Virus record (IMG/VR): IMGVR_UViG_3300032820_000008
Coordinates: 1 to 59,448 of that record
DNA length: 59,448 bases
From: a virus
Strand: one strand, 5' to 3'
Part shown: positions 8,068 through 18,500 of the stretch, piece after piece
Layout: every line of letters starts with the position of its first letter
How positions within the stretch are numbered: the stretch's first letter is position 1
The notes under the pieces: model-generated
Databases searched by the model: none
What the model was told of the DNA's origin: nothing
What the model saw: the letters and a program-made list of their open reading frames with translations, nothing else
Made by a program: the position numbers and the translations under genes

Positions 8068-11000
8068 ATGGACCAACGAAATTTAGTGGCGGGAATAGCT
8101 TCTTTGGGACGAGGAACAGACTCTGCCCTTGTCCATATGTCGCCTTCTGAAGTTCAAGCCCTTCAGCAATTAGCTGAACAGCATGGTGGTTCGCTAACCA
8201 TAAATCCTGAAACGGGCTTACCCGAAGCGGGATTTTTAAGCAACCTTCTTCCTTTGATTGCAGGACTAGGTTTGTCTGTCGTTTCAGGTGGCGCACTTAG
8301 CCCTCTGATGACAGGTATGCTGATGGGTGGTGGTGCTGGTATCGCCTCCGGTGGTGACCTACGCAAAATGGCTAAATGGGGATTGGGCGGTTACGGCGGT
8401 GCTAGTTTGGGTGCAGGGCTTACTGCGGCAGGGGCAACACCAGCCGCAACAACAGCAGGAACAACAGGAACAGCAGCAGGAGCATTTAATCCTAATGCCG
8501 TGCCGGGACTTAGTTCCGCAGTTTCCACGCCTGCGGGTGGAGCGCCTGCTTTTATGGGGGGAACAGGCACCGTAACTAATTTAGTAGGCGGTGCGCCCGT
8601 TGCGTCACTGAGCGGACGAGCCGTAACAGGAGGAACATTTTCAGCAATACCGGGAGCAGCAGCAGCACCATCATTCTCCCTGGATCAGATTGGAACTAAT
8701 TTCGGAACCGCTGTGGAGGGAGTCGGCAAACTTGGATCTCCAGCAGGACAGGCAGCGTTTACGGGTGCTGTAGAGGCTGGCGGTATACCTGGGCTAGGAG
8801 TCAAAACTGCGGCTCTTGCCGGTCTTGGGTCAATGGCCCTTGAACAGCCTGAACCATTCGAGGAAGTTGAAGTGGGCGGTAAGAAAGTTGGATATCCGGC
8901 GTATTCACCTTTAGATCGTCAGACAACGTTTGACGAATCAGTTAATTTAGCGGATTCCGCAGAACGTGATTATTTTTCGGAACCAGTTTATAAGCCCTAT
9001 GATCCCTCAGTTGATCCCTATACACCCCTTTATGAACCCGACCCTATGGCAACAGCCGCACAGGGCGGCATTGTTTCTTTACGAGGAGGTGGACCTGTAT
9101 TAGACCCAACAATGAGAGCGGAAGCTAGAAGTCCTCTTTTTGGTCAATACACACCCACCCCTGCCCCTGTCGCTGCCCCTAGAGCTGCTATTATTCCTGC
9201 ACAGCGTCCAATTGCTGGCTTTGACAACGGCGGATCTGTTGGCGAGCAATCTTATTTTACTAATATCTCGGGTCAGAACACTGATCCTGATGAAGCAAGT
9301 ACTACAAATCCGTACATGTCTGGGTTTGGCCTGTGGTCACCGCATCCCCTGTACCCAAATCTACCTACCCCCGGATACCGAGTCAGTCCCGGCAGTAGTA
9401 ATACTGGTACTTTTAGTGCGAGAACGGCAGCAGACCTTGGGGTAAATACGAGTACTACTGCTAATACTGCTAATACTGCTAATACTGCTAATACTGCTAA
9501 TACTGCTAATACTGCTAATACTGCTAATACTGCTAATACTGCTAATACTGATAGTAGCGAACAGAATTATTTTGCTGATAGGTCTCTTGACACCTCTGGA
9601 GGAGGATACCCCCCCGGAATCACTACCGCAGCGGATAGGACAAGCTATGATGCGATAGTGAAAGCTGGCTCTCCAGAGGCTCAAGCGAGGGCAGCAGCAC
9701 AGAGAGCGACTTGGCCTGCTCAACTTGCTGCTTCAAATGCTGCTATGAACCCTGGTACTGCTGTTGAGCTGGGCACCAATTGGCAAACGCGCGGTCCCAA
9801 TACTAACCCCCTTAATGTATTGCCCGCTAACACCATGTTTAGTGGCTATTTCAACGCAACTCCCCCTCCTTTAACGTCGGCTCAGTATCATGCCAACCCA
9901 GCCGCAGTTGGAAATATAGGGGGTAAGACCCCCTCTCAGCGACAGGCTGAGTATTATGCGTCCACGGGGGGAACACCCACAGGCGCACCAAACGCAATTA
10001 CACCAACAGGAGCACCCGCAGGCGCACCAAGCGCACCTGGATTAACAGGAGCAGGAGGTGGCATTGTTTCCCTCCAGACAGGTGGCAGCGTTGGGAGTGC
10101 ATTTAGTCATGGATTGCCTACTAATACCATGTTTAGCGGCATGTTTGGTGGTCCCGGTGGTGCGTATAGGGGTCCAACTACACCCGCTGCCGCTACTACA
10201 CCCGCTGCCGCTACTACACCTAGTTTTGTTGGTAGTGGGTGGGGTGCATTAAATAATGTTATTCCTGCCGCTACTACACCTGCTGCTGCTACACCTGCTG
10301 CCGCTACTATCCCTGCCGGATTTAATTTGCCTATCCCCGGATACCTAGTCGGTCCCGGTGGTGCATATAGGAGTCCAACTACACCTGCTGCTGCTACTAC
10401 ACCTGTTGCTGCTACTACACCTGTTGCTGCTACTACACCTGTTGCTGCTACTACACCTGCTGCTACTACCCCTGCTGCTACTACACCTGCTGCTACTACC
10501 CCTGTTAATTATGCTGATGACTCCGTATGGAATAAAATGGTTAGTACTGCTTCGGATGATCATGCCAGATTGACGGGAGGATTGAATAGAACTCCTGCCG
10601 AAGTCCAGGCTACAGCGACTCAAGCGGCTCCTATTGGTAGTCCGCAGTGGGTGCAAGCTCAATTTGGGGAAACACTTGCAAATCCACAGTGGCAAAACGA
10701 GGTACAGGCCGCTGCGAATGTGGGACGTCACGCTAGCCTTACGGGTGACGATAGACGGTATTTCGGTGCCTATAGGGTAGCACCGGGAGCTTTAGGATTA
10801 AGGACGGGTAATGTGCCGTTTGGCACCGAAGGGTGGATCAACCCCGGCTATCATCCAACTCGTAACGCTTCAGGGTATCAACGCTTTGACGCCAAAAATC
10901 AATTCGGATCGGGGCTTGAGCGAGCAATTGACGCGCAGGCCGGGGCAGGTATTTTCGACGCTTATTATGCCAGACCGGAATGGCGTTCCCATGATCAAGG

Positions 11001-12231
11001 TCAGAGGGCGTTGAGTACCCTTGCTGATCTCGGCGTAACGCCGGAAACCGCAAGCAAATGGGATAAATTTGAAGCCGCTGATTCCGCGTTTCGCTTAGGC
11101 CAATTGAAAAACCAACGACCGAAACGTAAATTTGGTCGGTTGGGTTTCCCATTCGGGCCTTTAACAGCGGTTACGCAAGGCGCTATTACTAGCCTTACTC
11201 CTACATCTGGTACACCTAGTATATCTGGTCCTGCCGCTCGTGTTCCCGGCTATGCTTTAGGTGGCAGCATTGGTGGCTCCGGTGGTGGACGGGGCGGGTT
11301 ACCTGCTAATACCATGTTTAGTGGCATGTTTGGTGGTCCCGGTGGTGCATTTAGTGGACCAACTACTCCTACTCCTCCTCCTAGTCAAGCGTATCAAGAT
11401 TTTCTCCGCCAACGCGATTATCCGAAAGAACAAATGGGCGCTACCACCCTTACTCCTACTCCTACACCTACTACTCCTACACCTCCTAGTTTTGTTGGTA
11501 GCGGATGGGGTGCATTAAATAATGTTATGCCTGCTCCTCCCCCTGCTCCTTTCCCTGTTCCTCCACCTACAGGTGGGTTTTCGGGGCCGAAAATACCGAG
11601 ATTACCACCGGGAGTAGCAGATGATTGGAGGGAAACAATGCCACCGAGAATACCGAGATTACCATCGGGAGTAGCAGATGATTGGAGGAGAACAGTGCTG
11701 CCGCCGACGGTAGATCCTGTGCAGGACATGGAAGCCTATGTAAGGCAGCAAAGGGAGATACCAAGGCTGGGCGGGAGAGCTGGTACACCGGAATTTGATA
11801 CGTTCATGCAGCAATTTACTCCCCCTGCTCCTCCTGTAGGGATGGGGTCATCTCAACTTACTTACCAACGTGAACCTTCATTGCCTCAGCAAATTACTGG
11901 TTCAGGACTTGCTCCTATTGGAAGTCCGCAGTGGGTACAACAGCAAATACGCGCTGGTGTGCTTCCGAGACCCCGTTATGCTTCAGGTGGCTTAACAACT
12001 GGCCGAGGTGATGGTATGAGCGATGAAATAATGACGACGATTGCAGGGCAGCAACAAGCGGCCTTATCTCCTGGTGAATTCGTTGTGCCAGCAGATGTAG
12101 TTTCAGGCATTGGTAACGGCGATACGAATTCCGGTGCTAAACGTCTGTATGCCATGATGGACAACATACGTGGCGCACGAACAGGTAAAACTAAACAACC
12201 CCAAAGAATTAACCCAAGGTTGCCAACATGA
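8068..12231 (+). CDS. Large repetitive internal or tail virion protein
   Basis: This 1387-residue protein of low complexity has Ala/Gly-rich hydrophobic helices at about residues 55-130 (GLGLSVVSGGALSPLMTGML and onward), suggesting a membrane-active segment. A linker of nine to ten Thr-Ala-Asn units lies near residue 470, and Ala/Thr/Pro blocks (ATTPAATTP, 710-815) follow. Repeated GGIV-SL-x-GG and TMFSGMFGGPGGA modules occur along the chain. The C-terminus (GDGMSDEIMTTIAGQQQAAL, SPGEFVVPADVV) recurs in large proteins of uncultivated phages. Its place ahead of other ejection-type proteins suggests it is an internal virion or tail-associated protein delivered into the host. No enzyme motif is visible. 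Confidence 0.6.
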   Translation: MDQRNLVAGIASLGRGTDSALVHMSPSEVQALQQLAEQHGGSLTINPETGLPEAGFLSNLLPLIAGLGLSVVSGGALSPLMTGMLMGGGAGIASGGDLRKMAKWGLGGYGGASLGAGLTAAGATPAATTAGTTGTAAGAFNPNAVPGLSSAVSTPAGGAPAFMGGTGTVTNLVGGAPVASLSGRAVTGGTFSAIPGAAAAPSFSLDQIGTNFGTAVEGVGKLGSPAGQAAFTGAVEAGGIPGLGVKTAALAGLGSMALEQPEPFEEVEVGGKKVGYPAYSPLDRQTTFDESVNLADSAERDYFSEPVYKPYDPSVDPYTPLYEPDPMATAAQGGIVSLRGGGPVLDPTMRAEARSPLFGQYTPTPAPVAAPRAAIIPAQRPIAGFDNGGSVGEQSYFTNISGQNTDPDEASTTNPYMSGFGLWSPHPLYPNLPTPGYRVSPGSSNTGTFSARTAADLGVNTSTTANTANTANTANTANTANTANTANTANTANTDSSEQNYFADRSLDTSGGGYPPGITTAADRTSYDAIVKAGSPEAQARAAAQRATWPAQLAASNAAMNPGTAVELGTNWQTRGPNTNPLNVLPANTMFSGYFNATPPPLTSAQYHANPAAVGNIGGKTPSQRQAEYYASTGGTPTGAPNAITPTGAPAGAPSAPGLTGAGGGIVSLQTGGSVGSAFSHGLPTNTMFSGMFGGPGGAYRGPTTPAAATTPAAATTPSFVGSGWGALNNVIPAATTPAAATPAAATIPAGFNLPIPGYLVGPGGAYRSPTTPAAATTPVAATTPVAATTPVAATTPAATTPAATTPAATTPVNYADDSVWNKMVSTASDDHARLTGGLNRTPAEVQATATQAAPIGSPQWVQAQFGETLANPQWQNEVQAAANVGRHASLTGDDRRYFGAYRVAPGALGLRTGNVPFGTEGWINPGYHPTRNASGYQRFDAKNQFGSGLERAIDAQAGAGIFDAYYARPEWRSHDQGQRALSTLADLGVTPETASKWDKFEAADSAFRLGQLKNQRPKRKFGRLGFPFGPLTAVTQGAITSLTPTSGTPSISGPAARVPGYALGGSIGGSGGGRGGLPANTMFSGMFGGPGGAFSGPTTPTPPPSQAYQDFLRQRDYPKEQMGATTLTPTPTPTTPTPPSFVGSGWGALNNVMPAPPPAPFPVPPPTGGFSGPKIPRLPPGVADDWRETMPPRIPRLPSGVADDWRRTVLPPTVDPVQDMEAYVRQQREIPRLGGRAGTPEFDTFMQQFTPPAPPVGMGSSQLTYQREPSLPQQITGSGLAPIGSPQWVQQQIRAGVLPRPRYASGGLTTGRGDGMSDEIMTTIAGQQQAALSPGEFVVPADVVSGIGNGDTNSGAKRLYAMMDNIRGARTGKTKQPQRINPRLPT
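9462..9551 (+). repeat. Nine-base tandem repeat (TAATACTGC)
   Basis: About ten consecutive copies of TAATACTGC lie in frame inside the large virion gene, encoding Ala-Asn-Thr units. The copies are almost identical in DNA, unlike most of this gene. This suggests recent slippage expansion. The period of nine keeps the frame whatever the copy number. Confidence 0.95.
10378..10503 (+). repeat. ACT-ACA-CCT-GCT-GCT type tandem repeats
   Basis: Degenerate 12- to 15-base units encode Ala-Thr-Thr-Pro and Val-Ala-Ala-Thr-Thr-Pro runs in the same gene. Related shorter runs lie at 10185-10215 and 10265-10310. The copies differ mainly by Ala/Val codon changes and by loss of one Ala codon, a slippage pattern. 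Confidence 0.9.
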
Positions 12232-12695
12232 GTGCGCTATCCAAACTCCCTCTCACTCCCTCCCTTCGGGAAGCCCCCTACGATGTTCCGGTTGTAGCAG
12301 ATATACGTAAAGAATGGGATTGGGTGAAGATTGGGATTGCTGAGATATTAACAGACCAACCTCAACTAACTTACAGAGCGGAAGATGTATACGCAGAGTG
12401 TGTAAATGGTGATGCGACCTTATTTATTTTAGAGAAGAATTTTGCAGTAACTACAATATATTTGGATAAATTCACAAATGACAAGGTATTTCTAGGGTGG
12501 TTAACCTGGGGGAAAAATATGCAAAACGCGCATAGGCTTGTAACCTTTTTTGAACAGGTTGCGCGTGATTGTGGGTGTGTTTACTTGGAAGGTAAGACCT
12601 CAATAGACCGACTAGGAGAATATTACTTAGAAAACGGCTGGGAATTAGAAACTAGAGTTTTCAGAAGAAAGCTTGACCAGGACGAGGAGAAGTAG
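12228..12695 (+). CDS. Acetyltransferase-like protein, T7 gp13-like
   Basis: This 155-residue protein starts in an ATGA overlap with the preceding stop. Its plan resembles GNAT-fold internal proteins of podoviruses (T7 gp13 type). It has an N-terminal helix (VPVVADIRKEWDWVKIGIAE), a central strand pair (ATLFILEKNFAVTTIYLD, FLGWLTWGK) and a helix before a late strand (CGCVYLEGKT). The C-terminal signature GEYYLENGWELETRVFRRKL is typical of such proteins. Gp13-type proteins act in virion assembly of the internal core rather than as proven enzymes. Position next to internal-protein genes supports the call. Confidence 0.55.
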   Translation: MSALSKLPLTPSLREAPYDVPVVADIRKEWDWVKIGIAEILTDQPQLTYRAEDVYAECVNGDATLFILEKNFAVTTIYLDKFTNDKVFLGWLTWGKNMQNAHRLVTFFEQVARDCGCVYLEGKTSIDRLGEYYLENGWELETRVFRRKLDQDEEK

Positions 12696-12697
12696 TT

Positions 12698-13699
12698 ATG
12701 GGCGGCAGTAGTCCTAAAACACCTACACATACAACGCAAACTGTTAAACAGAATGTTTTACCTGAATATCTTGCACCATATGTAACAGATGTTGCTGGGC
12801 AAGCTCAGGCCATATCGAGAGAAGACTATATACCCTATGGTGGGCAGCGTATTGCTGGATTTGATCCTGCTCAAGCTGCGGCACACCAACAAATGCTAGC
12901 GTTGCAAAGCCCAGGGGGAGCAACAAGCGATTTTGCTCTAGCAAGGCATAATCTAGGACAGGTGGGGCAGTACGGTTTGCAAGCTGCGGGTGGTGGAATT
13001 AATCGAGCGAACCAATATTTAGCTACACCATCAGAACAATTTGGCGCAGCACAAGCTGAGCAATATATGAATCCGTACCAACAGGCTGTTACTGATGTAG
13101 CTTTACGGAATGCTAGAGAAGGCGCACTTCAACGAGCAAATAGGGCTGCTTTAAGGTCGGCTGGGCGTGGGAGTGCTGGGGGATCACGACAAGCTGTGGC
13201 ACAAGCTATGGCTGATAGGGATGAAGGACGTTTATTATCCGATATACAAACAAAGGGAAGTGAAAGAGGTTATTTGTCAGCCCAACAACAGTTTGAACGG
13301 GATCGTGCAGCACAATATAGACAAGCCCAGCTAGGTTCTCAATTTGGAATGCAGGGATTACAAGCAGCAGGTCAAGCTGCACGGGGCTTCGCGGCATTGG
13401 GACCAGCAGAACAAGAAATGGAAATGCAGCGTATATCTGCGCAGGAACGAGTGGGTGGTATAAGACAAGCCCAGGAACAGCGAGGTATGGATTTAGCGTA
13501 TCAGGATTTCCTCCGGCAGCGTGATTATCCGAAAGAACAAATGGGTTGGTATAGCGGTATTTTACGCGGTTTACCCCAAGAGATGGGATCATCTCAACTT
13601 ACTTACCAACGTGAACCTTCATTGTCTCAGCAGATTACTGGTTTAGGACTTGCTGGTCTCGGCGGATATGGGGCGTATAAGGATCTCACGGAGGGATAG
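12698..13699 (+). CDS. Internal virion protein candidate
   Basis: This 333-residue, Gln/Ala/Arg-rich, largely helical protein starts MGGSSPKTPTHTTQTVKQN. It has a long central helix-rich region (residues 100-250) and repeated YQ, AAG and QG motifs. It shares two stretches almost word for word with the 1387-residue protein upstream: AYQDFLRQRDYPKEQMG and GSSQLTYQREPS. This suggests duplication or gene conversion. A strong RBS (GAGGAGAAG) precedes the ATG. It is placed between the gp13-like protein and two very large ejection-type proteins; this order mirrors the internal core genes of podoviruses. Confidence 0.6.
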   Translation: MGGSSPKTPTHTTQTVKQNVLPEYLAPYVTDVAGQAQAISREDYIPYGGQRIAGFDPAQAAAHQQMLALQSPGGATSDFALARHNLGQVGQYGLQAAGGGINRANQYLATPSEQFGAAQAEQYMNPYQQAVTDVALRNAREGALQRANRAALRSAGRGSAGGSRQAVAQAMADRDEGRLLSDIQTKGSERGYLSAQQQFERDRAAQYRQAQLGSQFGMQGLQAAGQAARGFAALGPAEQEMEMQRISAQERVGGIRQAQEQRGMDLAYQDFLRQRDYPKEQMGWYSGILRGLPQEMGSSQLTYQREPSLSQQITGLGLAGLGGYGAYKDLTEG

Positions 13700-13704
13700 A
13701 AATT

Positions 13705-15558
13705 ATGATGAACCAACAAAGCATCAGTAATTCGCCTGATACAGCTCCTATGATGGAAAATGTTAATACTTTTAAAGAAAAATTAGAAGTATTGCCCCCT
13801 GATGTATTGGAAACATGGCTTCGTCATAACCAAAATCACCCGTTTGCTTTTATTGGATTAGGCGTAAAGGCTGAACAGGAAAAAATGAGAGCAGGTAGGC
13901 AGGCAGGACCAACACCCACGGTGTATGAAGAACAAGTAGGCAATAGGGGAATGACATCATTAGGTATGCCGGGAAACCCCGATGCTATGACCCCCCAAAT
14001 GGCAACGAGGATGGTAGAGGGGGTTAACACACCCCGAGATATGTCCCAAATAGCAGCGCGTCCCGGTACAGAAGGCGTAGCGGGATTACCAACTCCCTCC
14101 GACATGTATATGAACAATGGTGGGATAGTAGGTTTTGCGGCGGGAGACCTTGTAGGAGGAGACTTCGTAGAAGAAGACCCTGTAGGAGATCCAGCGGGGC
14201 CGTCATATTGGGATCAAGCTAAAAATTGGGCAGGTGAAACCTTTAGTCGAGAAGGTGATGCTTGGGATACCGTCGGAAATGTCGCTAACTTCTTAGTCCA
14301 ACCAGAATCATATAAGGATATGGCCTACCATTTCAAGCAAGATCCAGCGGGAATTGTTGGCAGAGGGATTGCTGGTGGGGCGCTTGCGGGCATCGGCGTT
14401 CCCACTGCTGGAGTTTTGGGCGCAGTTGGACTAGGAACTTTGAAGTATGGCGGGCGGTTCATCCCCGGAAGGCTGGCACGAGAAGTTTCGAAGATGAGTA
14501 AGAAAGACATAGCAAAGGCATGGTACGACCCTAAAAATAAATTAGGGATAAAATTGCGAAAAGCATTCAAGGGTAAGGGTTGGGCTACAACAAGACCAAA
14601 AGGCGTAGCCCCCGGCACCACTAATAAACTGACTGCGGATGCCATAACCAGCGCACTTGGGAGGCAGGCGCTGCCCAAAATAGCCGGTGCCGGTGCGGCT
14701 GCTGCTGCTTTGATGGGGGCTAGTGAAATTCAAGAAATATTAACTGACCCTAGATACTCAGATGAGCAAAAAGAACAAATACTAGCTAATGCAGAGAAAA
14801 CTAAAGCTGATGCTGCTGCTGCTGAAGCTGAAGCTGAAGCTGAAAGGTTAGCGGCTATTGAAGCTGAAAGGTTAGCGGCTATTGAAGCTGCTAAAGCTGC
14901 TGCCGCTCCTGCTGATGCTGCTGGTGATGCTGAAGACCCACCTAAAGCTATGAAAAAAGATCGCGAAATCTCCGCTCTTAATGAGGCTTATATAAGAGCG
15001 GGCGCTAAAATGATGCAGAGTAAAGCGTCTACATTTCTTGGTGCCGCAGGGGAGGCATTAGAGGTAGGATTGGGTACTTTAGGAGTGCGTAAGAAAGAAG
15101 CTAGGGAAGACGCAAAAGCAGCAAGCGAAATAGCTTTCAAAGAAGCAACGATACTCCAAGGCGCGGAAAGTAATAGGATAAAACTTGACTACAATGAGAA
15201 ACTTACACTAATAGCCGGTAACAAATTAGGCTTGAATCAGGATCAACTGCTAGACCATTGGACAACCTGGCAGAGTTCCCTAGAGGCACGGGCAATAGAG
15301 GCTAAAGTTATAGAGGACATACAGAATAAGCGGGGGTGGTGGGGTAACTTTTTTAGTTTCGACGTAACGAAGGATGACGCCGGCGTTGCGACAGCCATTC
15401 GATTACAACAGGGTATAGCGTTTCGGATGTGGCTAAATGCTGCTAGTCGCCATGGGATGCCTGCTGGTGTCGGCGGGCTGGCTAGTCTCGGGGCATCGCC
15501 GACGAGTGGGGGCGTACCACCAACGGGTAAGTATTCTTACGAACCCATCCCAGATTAA
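13705..15558 (+). CDS. Ejection-type virion protein
   Basis: In this 617-residue protein, residues 1-140 are helical and Met/Pro-rich. A Gly/Ala-rich hydrophobic segment spans about residues 210-250 (GRGIAGGALAGIGVPTAGVL and onward). Another lies near 320-345 (IAGAGAAAAALMGA), followed by an Ala/Glu-rich coiled coil (EAEAEAERLAAIEAERLAA, residues 365-400). A second helical domain follows (410-560). Amphipathic and membrane-insertion-like segments combined with coiled coils suit proteins that leave the capsid before DNA to build a channel across the host envelope. No catalytic motif is seen. Confidence 0.6.
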   Translation: MMNQQSISNSPDTAPMMENVNTFKEKLEVLPPDVLETWLRHNQNHPFAFIGLGVKAEQEKMRAGRQAGPTPTVYEEQVGNRGMTSLGMPGNPDAMTPQMATRMVEGVNTPRDMSQIAARPGTEGVAGLPTPSDMYMNNGGIVGFAAGDLVGGDFVEEDPVGDPAGPSYWDQAKNWAGETFSREGDAWDTVGNVANFLVQPESYKDMAYHFKQDPAGIVGRGIAGGALAGIGVPTAGVLGAVGLGTLKYGGRFIPGRLAREVSKMSKKDIAKAWYDPKNKLGIKLRKAFKGKGWATTRPKGVAPGTTNKLTADAITSALGRQALPKIAGAGAAAAALMGASEIQEILTDPRYSDEQKEQILANAEKTKADAAAAEAEAEAERLAAIEAERLAAIEAAKAAAAPADAAGDAEDPPKAMKKDREISALNEAYIRAGAKMMQSKASTFLGAAGEALEVGLGTLGVRKKEAREDAKAASEIAFKEATILQGAESNRIKLDYNEKLTLIAGNKLGLNQDQLLDHWTTWQSSLEARAIEAKVIEDIQNKRGWWGNFFSFDVTKDDAGVATAIRLQQGIAFRMWLNAASRHGMPAGVGGLASLGASPTSGGVPPTGKYSYEPIPD

Positions 15559-15561
15559 CAG

Positions 15562-18500
15562 ATGCCAAAATATAAGGTCACAGCCCCTACAGGACAGGCA
15601 TACACTGTTGATGCCCCAGAAGGTGCAACAGGACAGGACGCTATTGCGTATTTAAGCGCACAACTGGGTGGAGTTGGAGCTGGAGCTGGAGCAGCTATAT
15701 CGGACAGTGAAAGATATGAAAATATTCTAAAAAGAATTGAGCAAGAACGATATGCGGAGGGTAACGCACTTACCCAAGGTCTTAGTCGTGGCGTAGACAT
15801 TGCCCAAATGGGGTATGGGTCATTCCTTGAAGGAGTTGGAAAAGGTCTAGGGCTGGAAGGATTGGAGGAATACGGTGGAGAGGTAGTTGCGGAGCAAGAA
15901 GAAGAACTTGCTGCCAAAGCCCCTTATGCGACACGATTAAAAGATGTTAGAGAAGCAGAAGGAGTACTTGATACTGCTGGGGAATTAGCTTCTTTTACTG
16001 GTAGCGCATTAGGTGAATCTCTCCCTCAGATGGGGACTACGATTGGTGGTTCGCTGGCAGGTGCAGCAGCAGGCGCAAGAATGGGCGCAGTAGCTGGAAT
16101 CCCCGGTACAGTAATTGGTGGCATCGCAGGTGGGTTATTAGCAAATGTACCGTTTTTCTACGGTATGAACCGTGAAGCTCAGAAAGAAGCTGTCGCGGAC
16201 GGAACTAAAATCAAATTGAATGAAGGGGCTGCTTTTCTAGCGTCCATTCCGCAAGCTATTATGGATTTAGTCGCAGATCGCTTCCTATTTGGACTTGGCT
16301 CTAGGGCCGGGGTAAACGTTGAAAAACTTACCCGTCAGGGAGGGTTGTTTACTCGTGGGGTCAAGGGTGCTGCCCTTGGTGTAACAGCAGAAGTACCGAC
16401 TGAAGTAGGACAGCAGGTTATTGAACGCTTTCAGGCAGGTCGACCAATAGACAGCCCGGAAGCTATTGAGGAATATCTTGAAGTAGGTGCGGCGGCAGGT
16501 TTGGTTGGCAGTTCAATTCGCACGGTAACTAATATTGTCGGCGGAGATCCTGAAGCTAAAAGACTAGCAGATGAAGCGAAAGCCAAGAGTGCGCTTGGGT
16601 TAGATGGTGGAGCGGCAGCGGCAGCGGCAGCGCCAACGGGGGTAAGTTTAGCGGCAGACGAGGAAACAACTCGTTTAGCTACCATAAAGGCAGCAGAGGA
16701 AGAACTCAGGGTAGCTAAAGCTAGAGAAGATGCATTAAATAAGGTAATTAACGATTCCGAAGCTACGGCATCCGACCGACACGCTGCAAATCTTGAGCAA
16801 AAAGCTGCTGAAGCTGAAAGGGTAAAAGCTGAAACAACGTTAGCTGCTGCTGAAGACGCACAAGGATTTGCTCAGTTTATACAGCAAGAACCTGAGCTTC
16901 AAAATGTAGGACAGCAAAAACGAAGAGAGCTGTTTGACGAATATAAAACTGTAAATAAGGCCAGAGCAAGCTATGAATCAGGTGATAACACCCTACAGGA
17001 TTTGTATACCGGATTCGGCATAAAGATCGGAAAAAATATAGACGGAGAAATTAAGTTAGCCGATATCACCCCTGAGATGGCTACTACGATTGTTAATGAT
17101 TTTACAAAAAGAAGCGAAAAACTTGTAGAAAAAGGTGCGGAAAAAGACAGGGTATTGATACGCGAGCTTGAGCAGCTCGACAAAAGTGACTTGTTCCGAA
17201 CTATAAAAGACAAAGTTCCCGAAAGAGATAGAGTACCCCTATCTAAAAAAGATGATTCCATTACTGCTGAAATTGATAGAGTTGAAGCTAGAAGACTAAA
17301 AGAAGCTCAAAAGCGAAAAGCTGATACTGCGGCTGCACCAGCCGCTACTCCTGTTGTAGCTACTACCACCGAACAGCTTTCGCGGCTCGATAAAATTCCT
17401 GATTTTAAACCCACTGAGGCTTTTCTGCCTCCTTCATCCGAACAACGTCGGGAGGTAACAGAAGTATTATCTGGACGTTCTCTACAATTTTTCGAGGAAA
17501 TTGAAGATCGTATTGGAGGGGGGATAGCTCCAAGAACCATTTTTGCCGAAGCCCGTAAAAAACTTACGAAGAAAGAAGACGTCGCTGCGTTTGGAGTTGC
17601 TGAAAAAGCGATTAAAAAACTTTGGCCCGGAGCGCGTGGGACTGTTGCTCCTCCTGTAGTTACTACACCTGTTGTAGATAAGGCAAAAAAACAACTGACG
17701 CCTGAAGAATTCATGGCGCAACAAGATGCTGCTAAAGCTGCTGCTGATAAAGCTGCTGCTGATAAAGCTGCTGCTGATAAAGCTGCTGCTGATAAAGCTG
17801 CTGATGCGGCTGCTGAAACTGTAGTTACTAAACCTGTTGGTAGGACTAGAGATTACGAAGTAGTAGGGGATTCACCAGAGGCTATTGTTTTAAACAAAGA
17901 TATTGAGGAGGCTAGGAAGGCATGGTCTGAAGTAAAGGAAGCTGTTGACGCCTATATCTATGATCATGGCCCTGAACTGGAAAAAGCACGTTTTGCAGAA
18001 ATGGAGAAGGTAGCCCGAGGCGAAGCTACCACAGATACAGCTCTCGCAGACCTTATGGCTAAGGAGGAATCCGCACGCGACCGCATAAAAGAAGCCGAGA
18101 ATGCGTCAAATGAAGCGGCTAGAGCTAGACGAGCTGCTGCTGCGGGTACTGCTGCTCCTGAAGCTGCTGCTGCTGAGGCTGGAGCTATTCCTGAAAGCCT
18201 TGTTGTTCCTGCTGCGCTTAGACCACGTAAAGATGGTAAGGAGTCTGCATACGATGCAGTAACAAAAGGTGAAAACCCACTTACCTTGGAAGACCTAGAT
18301 AAGGAAACGCCCACGGGGGCAAATAAGAAATTTACAGGAACACAGCTTGTAAAGTTTTGGGGCAATAAAAAGAAGAGGGTAAAACAACTAGCAGATCGTG
18401 CGCCTGCCGTAGAAGAGGCAGCACAGTTAGCGGGTAAGAGAGTTGCTGCTGATACCAAAGCTGCTATATACGATGATCAAAAAATCGAAGAAATTACAAA

